From Clostridia bacterium (GTDB taxonomy: Bacteria; Bacillota; Clostridia; Oscillospirales; CAG-272): a stretch of DNA of 16,371 bases. The stretch lies in contig JAKSPW010000010.1 in the NCBI GenBank assembly GCA_024404435.1, positions 1 to 16,371 on the forward strand, read 5' to 3'. The position numbers and the translations under genes are program-made. Shown here piece by piece: positions 7,021 through 12,999 of the stretch (its first letter is position 1; every line of letters starts with the position of its first letter). The notes beneath the pieces were generated by a model, which did no database searches, had not been told where the DNA came from, and saw only the letters and a list, made by a program, of their open reading frames with translations.

Positions 7021-7416
7021 TCAGTTCTTCTCGCAGAACAGCTCGATCTCTTCTCCGCCGACGCCGCGGCAGAACGCGATCCTTGCCGGAAGCGGCGGGC
7101 AGGACGGGATCGAAATGTCTGTCGGCTCCATGATGATCTCAAATCCCGCATCCCTGACGCGGGAAACGGTGCCGTCCACGTCGCCGCAGCAGAGAGCAAA
7201 GTGCGTCACGACGCCTCCCGGGAGTGCCGTTCCGGCGTCGGCGAACATTTCGATAAGATCGCCCTCTCCCGCGTCGAGCATGACGCCCGTTTTGTCTCCC
7301 TCGCCCCAGCGGCGCACCTCGGTCATGCCGAGAATATCGCGGTAAAACCTTACAGCTTCCGTAAGCTGTGAGACGCCCTTATAACGCAGGGCAACGTGAT
7401 GGAATCCGACTGTCAT
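7021..7416 (-). CDS. VOC-family (glyoxalase-like) metalloprotein
   Basis: This 131-residue protein has two beta-alpha-beta-beta-beta modules of the vicinal-oxygen-chelate fold. The four expected metal ligands are visible: His7 in FHHVALRY, Glu56 in LIEMF, His72 in THFALCC and Glu125 in EIELFC. The family includes glyoxalase I, epimerases, dioxygenases and antibiotic-binding proteins, and the substrate cannot be assigned. The start at 7416 has GAGGG 8 nt upstream; the longer reading from 7461 begins inside the previous gene and lacks an SD. It sits between the GLUG-repeat protein and uppP with gaps of 19 and 18 nt. Confidence 0.88.
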   Translation of the reverse strand: MTVGFHHVALRYKGVSQLTEAVRFYRDILGMTEVRRWGEGDKTGVMLDAGEGDLIEMFADAGTALPGGVVTHFALCCGDVDGTVSRVRDAGFEIIMEPTDISIPSCPPLPARIAFCRGVGGEEIELFCEKN

Positions 7417-7435
7417 ATTTATTTCCCTCTTTCGG

Positions 7436-8668
7436 TTATTTGTTTTTGATTTCTTTCGCACGGGTCAGGAATGCCGCGATGCAGAGCAGTACAAGCACAC
7501 CGACCGACGCGCAGAACGGAACGACGGGGAAGCTTCTCCCCGCATCGGCCTCTTTCTCGAGGGGCTCAGACGGCTCCGGCGAGACAGCGCCCGCGTTCGG
7601 TGACGGGACTGCGTCCGCATTCGACGGACCGGCTTCGCAGTTCCACACGAAACCTTCTTCGTTTATGTCGCAGATGGGATCCCCGTCGGCGGCGCCCGTA
7701 TTATAGCATCCCGCGATCGTGCCGTAGTTCTTTGCGCACACGCCTCCCGTGTTCTCTGCCCCCGAGACCTTTCCGGCGTTGGTGCATCCCGAGACGGTCC
7801 CGTTGTTTTCCGCACAGACACCGCCGGTGCGTCTTTTTCCTGACACCGCGGACCGGTTGTCGCATCCCGACAGCGTTCCGTAATTTTCTCCGCAGATGCC
7901 GCCGGTGATCATGCCTCCCTTGACGGTCCCGAAGCTCACGCAGGCATTGATATTTGCGCTGTTGTCTCCGCAGATGCCGCCGGATGAAGTATCTCCCTCG
8001 ACCGTTCCGTAGTTGATGCAGCCCGCAACGCTCGCGTTTGAGGCCGAGCCGCAGATCCCGCCCGTCTGACCCATGGAGCAGACGTGTCCGTTGTTCACGC
8101 AGCTCGCGGCGAGTCCTTCTACGAGTGAGCCGACGACGCCGCCGACATCGGCGGAGCCCGTCACCTCTGCGTCGTTCACGCAATTCACGATCTTACCGGA
8201 AAGCGAGCCGCAGACGGCACCGACCGAGTAGCCCTCGGCTTGAACTTTGACGTAGCCCGCGGTCGTGAGGTCTCTCACCTCGCCGCCCTCGATGCAGCCG
8301 AACAGACCGATGTCCGACCATTCGGACTCTTCGATCTTCAACACCACCGTGTGTCCGCCGCCGTCGAAGTGACCGCTGAACGGGTGAGCGTACTTGCCGA
8401 TCGGAGTCGTTACACCGGAAGTCGGCGTCCCGTCGCCCGAGACGCTTCCGACGTCGGCGCAGAGCACGAACCATGCATCTGCATAATCGCCCTCTCCCGA
8501 GTTCACCTTTTCGGCGATGGTCTCAAAGTCCTCAAGTGAATATACTTTATACGGATCGGCTTCCGTTCCCGAGCCGCCGAGTCCGGCGTCCGCCGATACC
8601 GAAGCGACAGACGCAAACAGAATAAGCAGAGCCGTCAGCATGACCGACAGTGTGCGTTTGATTTTCAT
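7436..8668 (-). CDS. Secreted surface protein with cysteine-containing GLUG-type repeats and C-terminal membrane anchor
   Basis: The 410-residue product has a signal peptide (residues 1-26, ending SVSA), a leader domain ending in the GLUG-protein hallmark PFSGHFDGGGHTV (96-108), then seven repeats of 26-27 residues (147-330) of the form TGGICGxNxGTxxGCxNxGxVxG, predicted to stack as a right-handed beta-helix. A Pro/Ser/Glu linker (about 345-375) leads to one transmembrane segment (about 380-401) and a basic tail (RAKEIKNK). No LPxTG is seen, so anchoring would be by the membrane segment. Most repeats hold two cysteines at fixed positions, which is unusual for this repeat class. The start has AAGGAG 6 nt upstream. 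It is probably an adhesin or wall-associated protein; the function is unknown. Confidence 0.85.
   Translation of the reverse strand: MKIKRTLSVMLTALLILFASVASVSADAGLGGSGTEADPYKVYSLEDFETIAEKVNSGEGDYADAWFVLCADVGSVSGDGTPTSGVTTPIGKYAHPFSGHFDGGGHTVVLKIEESEWSDIGLFGCIEGGEVRDLTTAGYVKVQAEGYSVGAVCGSLSGKIVNCVNDAEVTGSADVGGVVGSLVEGLAASCVNNGHVCSMGQTGGICGSASNASVAGCINYGTVEGDTSSGGICGDNSANINACVSFGTVKGGMITGGICGENYGTLSGCDNRSAVSGKRRTGGVCAENNGTVSGCTNAGKVSGAENTGGVCAKNYGTIAGCYNTGAADGDPICDINEEGFVWNCEAGPSNADAVPSPNAGAVSPEPSEPLEKEADAGRSFPVVPFCASVGVLVLLCIAAFLTRAKEIKNK
7679..8230 (-). repeat. Seven tandem GLUG-like protein repeats (26-27 residues)
   Basis: The repeats begin at YSVGAVCG, DVGGVVG, QTGGICG, SSGGICG, ITGGICG, RTGGVCA and NTGGVCA. 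The first-column residues are Cys153, Val179, Cys206, 233, 259, 285 and 311, and the second-column residues are Cys163, 190, 217, 243, 269, 295 and 321. A degenerate eighth unit keeps Cys333 and Cys344. The periodicity is visible directly in the protein; the DNA copies have diverged, so the expansion is not recent. Confidence 0.85.
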
Positions 8669-8685
8669 ATGTAACTCCTTGTTTT

Positions 8686-9975
8686 TTATTCCCCGCCTCT
8701 GAGGATATCACCTTCATAAACGGGAAAAGGCACTTTCAGCTTAAATATCATTCCCGGGTGCGGTGCCGACTCAATGGACTCGCCCGCTTCGTCGCGGAGC
8801 GTGTCGGAGACGAAGCGTCTGCCGACCTTGCCGGGGGATATGAGCTCCACGGGATCGCCTCCCGTCAGCTTGTTTCTCTCGATGAATTCCGCGTCGTAAA
8901 GCCCGTCCTCACCTGCCTCGGTGACCGTTTTCGTCGCCGTGGCGATGTAGGCTTTTTCTCTTATGTAGCCGTGTCTCGTTACGGTATTCGCCGTCTCGTG
9001 CGGCGGCGTGAAGTAGAATCCCGTGCCGTACTCGCGGTGGCTCACGCTGTCGAGCTCACGGACGAGCGCGGGATCGGTCGCGTAGGTTTCGGGCGACTCT
9101 CTGTATCCGTCGATCGCCATGCGGTAAGCGTTGGTCACGACCGCGGTGTAGTACGCGCTCTTGACTCTGCCCTCGATCTTGTAGCTTGCGATGCCGGACT
9201 TTTCAAGCTCGGGGATATATTCTATCATCGACGTGTCGCGCGAGGACATGAAGAACGTTTCTCCGCCCTCCTCCTCGGCGCAGACCGCGGTCGCTTCGTC
9301 GGGTCTGTTCGACTCGGCAAGCTCGACGCCCTTCACGCCGTCGGCGGGAGAATACACCCACCTGCACGACTGCGCGCACGCGCCGTGATTGGCGTCCCTG
9401 CCCGTAAAGTAGTTCGAGAGCAGGCAGCGTCCGCTGTACGAAATGCACATCGCGCCGTGCACGAACGCCTCAAGCTCGAGGTCTTCGGGAATATTCTTTT
9501 TTATGTCGAGAATTTCTCTGAAGGTGAGTTCTCTCGCGAGCACTACTCTCTTCGCGCCGAGCTTGTACCACGCATTGCACGCCGCCGCGGAGACCGCGGA
9601 AGCCTGCGTCGAAACGTGGATACTGAGTTCAGGTGCCGTCTCGCGCACGAGCATGAACACGCCGATGTCGCCGACGATCACCGCGTCGACTCCGATGGAG
9701 TCGAGATATTTGACGTACTCCGTGAGAGCCGGATATTCCGCGGTGCGCGGCATGACGTTCAGCGTGATATACACCTTCACTCCGCGCCCGTGGCAGTAGT
9801 CCACGGCCCACGCGAGCTCTTCGAGAGTAAAGTTTCCGGAGGCGGCTCTCATTCCGTACGCCTTGCCGGAAAGATACACCGCATCCGCGCCGTAAAGCAC
9901 GGCGGAAACGAGCTTTTCGGGGTTTCCCGCGGGAGACAGCAGCTCGGGCCGTCCCTCATTTCTGAATTTTTTCAT
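8686..9975 (-). CDS. trhP: U32 family protein, TrhP-like (tRNA U34 5-hydroxylation)
   Basis: TrhP (E. coli YegQ, B. subtilis YrrN/YrrO) uses prephenate to make 5-hydroxyuridine at tRNA position 34. The 429-residue product opens with ELLSPAGNPEKLVSAVLYGADAVYL-type sequence of a TIM-barrel, and contains the U32 signature EAFVHGAMCISYSGRCLLS (169-187) with GACAQSCRWVY following. Cys177, Cys184, Cys200 and Cys204 match the four-cysteine, likely Fe-S, site of the family. IASYKIEGRVKSAYYTAVV is also as in TrhP, and the C-terminal beta domain is present. Older databases call this family peptidase U32. It starts one base after the RNase J stop, without a clear SD, suggesting coupling. B. subtilis has two adjacent genes; only one is seen here. 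Confidence 0.9.
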   Translation of the reverse strand: MKKFRNEGRPELLSPAGNPEKLVSAVLYGADAVYLSGKAYGMRAASGNFTLEELAWAVDYCHGRGVKVYITLNVMPRTAEYPALTEYVKYLDSIGVDAVIVGDIGVFMLVRETAPELSIHVSTQASAVSAAACNAWYKLGAKRVVLARELTFREILDIKKNIPEDLELEAFVHGAMCISYSGRCLLSNYFTGRDANHGACAQSCRWVYSPADGVKGVELAESNRPDEATAVCAEEEGGETFFMSSRDTSMIEYIPELEKSGIASYKIEGRVKSAYYTAVVTNAYRMAIDGYRESPETYATDPALVRELDSVSHREYGTGFYFTPPHETANTVTRHGYIREKAYIATATKTVTEAGEDGLYDAEFIERNKLTGGDPVELISPGKVGRRFVSDTLRDEAGESIESAPHPGMIFKLKVPFPVYEGDILRGGE

Positions 9976-9976
9976 A

Positions 9977-11869
9977 TTATACGTTCATGATGACGGGGAG
10001 CACCATCGGGCGCTTCTTCGTCTTGCCGTACAGGTACTTCGACAGCGAATCCTTGACCTGCGTCTTCAACTGCGTCCACTCGGTGACGCCCGAGTCGAGC
10101 ATATCTTCAAGCTGTTTCTTCGAGATCTCGCGCACCTCGGTCATCAGCTCCTCGCTCTCGCGGACGTAAACGAAGCCGCGGGAAATGATGTCGGGGCCGG
10201 AGATGATGATGCGCTGATCGAGATCCACGGTCGCCACGACGACGATAAGTCCGTCCTGAGCGAGGTGGAGTCTGTCGCGGAGCACGATGTTGCCGACGTC
10301 TCCGACTCCGTAGCCGTCGACGAGCGTCTTGCCCGCCTGAACGGGCGCGCCGCGCTTACACGTCTCGGAATCGAGCTCGAGCACCTGACCGATGTCGCAC
10401 ACGAAAATATTCGCGGGATCCATGCCCATGAACTCGGCAAGCTCCTTGTGCTGCATCAGATGGCGGTACTCGCCGTGGATCGGCATAAAGAACTTCGGCT
10501 TCGTGAGCGCGTGCATGAGCTTCAGTTCTTCCTGGCACGCGTGTCCCGAAACGTGGACCTCCGCATCGTCGTGATACACGCTCACGCCGCGGCGGTAAAG
10601 CTCGTTGATGATGCGTCCGACGAGCTTCTCGTTGCCCGGGATCGCGTGGGACGAAAGCACCACGAGGTCGCCGGCGCCGAGAGACACCTGATTGTGGTCG
10701 GAAAACGCCATTCTGTAAAGCGACGACATCGGCTCACCCTGCGAGCCCGTCGTGACGATGGTTATCATTTCGGACGGGTATCTGCCGATATCGGAAATGT
10801 CGATTATCGCGCCCTCCGGCACGTCCATGTATCCGAGCCTCGTCGCAGCGCCGATGACGTTGATCATGCTTCTGCCGGTGACCGCGACCTTGCGGCCGAA
10901 CTTGACGCTCGCGTTGATGATCTGCTGGACTCTGTGGACGTTCGACGAGAACGTCGCGATGATTATCCTCTTGTGAGGATTCTGCATGAAGATGTTGTCG
11001 AGCGAATAGCCGACCTTTCTCTCCGACGGAGTAAATCCGGGGCGATCGACGTTGGTCGATTCGCACATGAGGAGCAGGACTCCGTTCCTGCCGTACTCAC
11101 CGATGCGCGTGAGGTCCATCATCTCGCCGCCGATCGGAGACACGTCGAGCTTGAAGTCGCCCGTGTGCAGCACGACGCCGACGGGAGGCGTGACTGCGAT
11201 GCAGCCGGCGTCGGCGATCGAGTGGTTCACTCTGATGAATTCCGCCTTGAGGGCGCCGAGTGTGAGGATCGTTCCCGCCTCGACGGTCACGAGCGTTCTC
11301 TTGCCGAGAAGCTTGTGCTCGGCGAGCTTGTTTTCAAGGATGCCGAGCGTGAGGCGCGTGCCGTAGACGGGCACGTCGATCTGCTTCAGCAGGTACGGGA
11401 TCGCGCCGATATGGTCCTCGTGTCCGTGCGTGATGAGGATGCCCTTTATCTTGTCGACGTTCTTTTCGAGGTAAGTGAAATCGGGGATGACGAGGTCGAT
11501 GCCGGGCATATCCTCGTCGGGGAACGCGAGGCCGCAGTCGATGACGATCATGGAGTCTCCGTACTCGATGACGGAGAGGTTCTTGCCGATCTCGTTGAGA
11601 CCGCCGAGCATCATCACGCGGAGCTTATATTTCGGCTTCGGCTGAGGCGGCGGAGTCACTTTTTTCTTCTTTGCGGCATTCTGCGTCTTCGCGGACTTCT
11701 TTTCTTCCTTTTTCGTCTGCTTCGGCTGCTTCTGCTGCTTCTGCTGCTTCGGCTGCTTCGGCTGTTTGCCCTGCTTTACGTTCTTTGCGTTTTTCTGAGG
11801 CTGTTTTTTTACTTCTTTTTTCTCTTCCTTCGGGACAGCCTCACCCGAAACGTTTTTCTTTTTTGCCAA
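9977..11869 (-). CDS. rnj: Ribonuclease J with long Lys/Gln-rich N-terminal extension
   Basis: RNase J is a metallo-beta-lactamase-fold 5'-3' exo- and endonuclease of mRNA decay and rRNA maturation in Firmicutes. The catalytic core starts near residue 81 (YKLRVMMLGGLNEIGKN) and has THGHEDHIGA (His148, His150, Asp152, His153), VNHSIADA, HTGDFK, GRSM, SSHAIPGNE and VSGHACQEE, followed by the C-terminal domain ending LPVIMNV. At 630 residues it is about 75 longer than B. subtilis RNase J1 because of an 80-residue lysine/glutamine/proline-rich tail at the N-terminus, probably disordered and RNA-binding. The start is TTG at 11869: a stop codon lies immediately upstream in frame and AAAGGA is 6 nt away. 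A promoter 270 nt upstream gives it a long structured leader. Confidence 0.96.
   Translation of the reverse strand: MAKKKNVSGEAVPKEEKKEVKKQPQKNAKNVKQGKQPKQPKQQKQQKQPKQTKKEEKKSAKTQNAAKKKKVTPPPQPKPKYKLRVMMLGGLNEIGKNLSVIEYGDSMIVIDCGLAFPDEDMPGIDLVIPDFTYLEKNVDKIKGILITHGHEDHIGAIPYLLKQIDVPVYGTRLTLGILENKLAEHKLLGKRTLVTVEAGTILTLGALKAEFIRVNHSIADAGCIAVTPPVGVVLHTGDFKLDVSPIGGEMMDLTRIGEYGRNGVLLLMCESTNVDRPGFTPSERKVGYSLDNIFMQNPHKRIIIATFSSNVHRVQQIINASVKFGRKVAVTGRSMINVIGAATRLGYMDVPEGAIIDISDIGRYPSEMITIVTTGSQGEPMSSLYRMAFSDHNQVSLGAGDLVVLSSHAIPGNEKLVGRIINELYRRGVSVYHDDAEVHVSGHACQEELKLMHALTKPKFFMPIHGEYRHLMQHKELAEFMGMDPANIFVCDIGQVLELDSETCKRGAPVQAGKTLVDGYGVGDVGNIVLRDRLHLAQDGLIVVVATVDLDQRIIISGPDIISRGFVYVRESEELMTEVREISKKQLEDMLDSGVTEWTQLKTQVKDSLSKYLYGKTKKRPMVLPVIMNV
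11717..11761 (-). repeat. Five-copy 9-bp tandem repeat inside the RNase J N-terminal extension
   Basis: On the plus strand CTGCTTCGG, CTGCTTCTG, CTGCTTCTG, CTGCTTCGG and CTGCTTCGG follow each other without gaps, with two decayed copies after them (CTGTTTGCC, CTGCTTTAC) to 11779. On the coding strand this gives repeated Pro-Lys-Gln or Gln-Lys-Gln triplets. Because the unit is 9 bp, copy-number change would lengthen or shorten the tail without a frameshift. Confidence 0.85.
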
Positions 11870-12129
11870 TTACAATCCTTTCCTTTCATAGTCCGCAAAA
11901 GCGGAACGGCATGATCCTTTTTGCGAAAAAACGAACGCAAAAAGGTTCTGAAGGCTTCTTCAGATTTTCTCAGATATGTATACGGGAAAAATCCCTGCGG
12001 AAAAGGCACTGTCACGCTGAGTGGGGGCGAGGCTCCGAAGGCGGCGGAGCGTGTCTTGTCCATTTTTGTTCCACCGTGCGTGGTGTCGGCGTCCGAAGCG
12101 GCGGTGCGCCGGCGCGGTTGAACATATAC
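11870..12129 (-). promoter_or_regulatory. Long structured leader of RNase J
   Basis: This gene-free stretch lies between the promoter and the RNase J TTG, about 260 nt. On the minus strand it holds several perfect inverted repeats: 12071-12074 with 12080-12083 (CCAC/GTGG), 12032-12037 with 12045-12050 (6 bp), 11947-11953 with 11958-11964 (7 bp, 4-nt loop), 11916-11925 with 11936-11945 (10 bp, 10-nt loop), and 11892-11896 with 11901-11905 (5 bp). None ends in a U-run in the direction of transcription. A possible upstream ORF of 84 codons (12063 to 11809) has GGTGG 7 nt before its ATG and overlaps the RNase J start by 61 nt in another frame. I recognise no known riboswitch. Autoregulation through the leader is plausible but inferred. 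Confidence 0.55.
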
Positions 12130-12135
12130 GTATTT

Positions 12136-12164
12136 ATTATACTATATTTTGTATAAAAGGTCAA
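12136..12164 (-). promoter_or_regulatory. Sigma-A promoter of the RNase J gene run
   Basis: On the minus strand TTGACC (12159-12164) and TATAAT (12136-12141) are separated by exactly 17 bp; only one base differs from consensus. Transcription should begin near 12129, which leaves a 260-nt leader before RNase J. No equally good promoter is visible inside the ten-gene run, so it may drive the whole block. Confidence 0.85.
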
Positions 12165-12170
12165 TAGAAT

Positions 12171-12209
12171 GCCGCGAAATGGTTTTTTCACGCGGCTGTG
12201 CAACAGCCG
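12171..12209 (-). other. Overlapping, mutually exclusive inverted repeats after the small membrane gene
   Basis: CGGCTGT (12193-12199) pairs with ACAGCCG (12203-12209) as a 7-bp hairpin with a 3-nt loop. CGCGGC (12191-12196) can instead pair with GCCGCG (12171-12176). The two share 12193-12196, so they cannot form together. They lie just downstream of the minus-strand gene ending at 12218 and upstream of the RNase J -35. The flanks are T-run before and A-run after on the minus strand, the wrong way round for an intrinsic terminator. Confidence 0.45.
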
Positions 12210-12217
12210 TGGTAAAA

Positions 12218-12490
12218 TTACGGGATCAAGGCAATGATAAGTGTCGTTCCGCCCGCGAGCGCGATTCCCGACGCCATTCCGGCAAGGAACGGATACAGCC
12301 GTCCTTTCCCTCTCTTTCCCTCGCCGCCGTTCGTCATTCCGTTCACGATCCGCCTTGCCTCTGCCTCCATGTCGCCTCCGCAGCTCCCGACGCCGCCCTT
12401 CCCCCGCCTGAGTATCAGATACGCCTCGTCAAAAAGCTCGCTTTCCGTGTTCTTGACGTAATATATCCTCTTTTCACATCCGCGTACCAT
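12218..12490 (-). CDS. Small membrane-anchored protein, unknown function
   Basis: I do not recognise a characterised family for this 90-residue protein. The N-terminal half is soluble and charged (RIYYVKNTESELFDEAYLILRRG), followed by a Gly/Lys linker, a short helix (EAEARRIVNGM) and a C-terminal hydrophobic segment (about 64-90) ending at the stop, so it is probably tail-anchored with the bulk in the cytoplasm. The start at 12490 is set by AAAGGAG 6 nt upstream; the longer reading from 12595 crosses a large inverted repeat and has no SD. It is divergent from the AbrB-like gene with about 210 nt between starts, and lies upstream of RNase J on the same strand. Confidence 0.7.
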   Translation of the reverse strand: MVRGCEKRIYYVKNTESELFDEAYLILRRGKGGVGSCGGDMEAEARRIVNGMTNGGEGKRGKGRLYPFLAGMASGIALAGGTTLIIALIP

Positions 12491-12529
12491 AACGTTCTCC
12501 TTTCCGGCTTTTTCAACGGATTCTTTCCC

Positions 12530-12576
12530 CGGGCGGCGGCGCGTATGCACTTTTCCCGGCAAAATCCTGCCGCCCG
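12530..12576 (-). other. Inverted repeats in the leader of the small membrane gene
   Basis: CGGGCGGC (12530-12537) and GCCGCCCG (12569-12576) are a perfect 8-bp inverted repeat around 31 nt. Inside it CGGCA (12557-12561) and TGCCG (12568-12572) form an alternative 5-bp hairpin that uses part of the same right arm. They lie 40 nt or more upstream of the SD of the gene starting at 12490. The remainder of 12491-12612 is unremarkable, and no consensus minus-strand promoter was found in it. Confidence 0.4.
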
Positions 12577-12612
12577 AAATATCACTTTTCGCCATAATTT
12601 AACAATTTACTC

Positions 12613-12641
12613 TTGACACGGTTGGTATATTATGGTAAAAT
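12613..12641 (+). promoter_or_regulatory. Sigma-A promoter of the AbrB-like gene
   Basis: TTGACA (12613-12618) and TAAAAT (12636-12641) are separated by 17 bp; only one base of the -10 differs from consensus. The expected start is near 12648, giving a leader of about 55 nt. It probably also serves pepF, 48 nt after the regulator stop, because only an isolated TATAAT (12958-12963) without a -35 lies between them. Confidence 0.88.
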
Positions 12642-12702
12642 GTGTCCGAGGCGGGAGAAATACCGCGAAACCTGTAAACAACAATTCAGAAAGGGCAAAC
12701 AA

Positions 12703-12951
12703 ATGAAATCACTCGGAATCGTAAGACAGATCGACGTACTCGGAAGGATCGTCCTCCCGATAGAAATGAGAAAGAGACTCGACCTCTCGGCAGGTGACGG
12801 AGTCGAAATGATCGTCGAGCACGACAAGATCGTCCTCAAGAAATTCGCGCCGGCTTGCATCTTCTGCGGCGGCAGCGAGGACATCGTCGAATTCGGCGAG
12901 AAAAAAATCTGCAAAAAATGCCTTGAGGAGCTGAAAGCCCTCGAAAACTGA
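12703..12951 (+). CDS. AbrB/SpoVT-type transcriptional regulator with C-terminal zinc ribbon
   Basis: This 82-residue DNA-binding protein carries a swapped-hairpin AbrB domain at residues 1-47 (GIVRQIDVLGRIVLPIEMRK, then GDGVEMIVEHDKIVLKKF), normally working as a dimer or tetramer on transition-state genes. Cys52, Cys55, Cys70 and Cys73 form a CxxC...CxxC knuckle that probably binds zinc, an arrangement common in Clostridia. The start at 12703 has AAGGG 7 nt upstream; the longer reading from 12613 overlaps its own promoter and is not real. The target genes are unknown; the divergent small gene and pepF are candidates by position only. Confidence 0.93.
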   Translation: MKSLGIVRQIDVLGRIVLPIEMRKRLDLSAGDGVEMIVEHDKIVLKKFAPACIFCGGSEDIVEFGEKKICKKCLEELKALEN

Positions 12952-12999
12952 TCATAATATAATCCGGACAAGAGTCATTTTTATACGAAAGGCAGTAAA

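Noticed and set aside
10265..11914. Long plus-strand open frame of 549 codons opposite RNase J
   Set aside because: It is a GC-driven shadow: it is rich in Arg, Asp, Val and His without any domain, and RNase J motifs are complete on the minus strand.
11671..12156. Plus-strand open frames between RNase J and the small membrane gene (161 and 66 codons)
   Set aside because: They have no clear SD or promoter in the right place and overlap the RNase J leader. I treat the region as leader or repeat, not as a gene, though the point is not proven.
12193..12209. Hairpin 12193-12209 as a terminator of the small membrane gene
   Set aside because: The T-run precedes and the A-run follows the stem on the minus strand, opposite to what intrinsic termination needs, and the plus strand has no U-run after it either.
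12958..12963. TATAAT just before pepF as a separate promoter
   Set aside because: No -35-like hexamer lies at 16-18 bp and there is no extended -10 TG, so pepF is more simply read from the upstream promoter.
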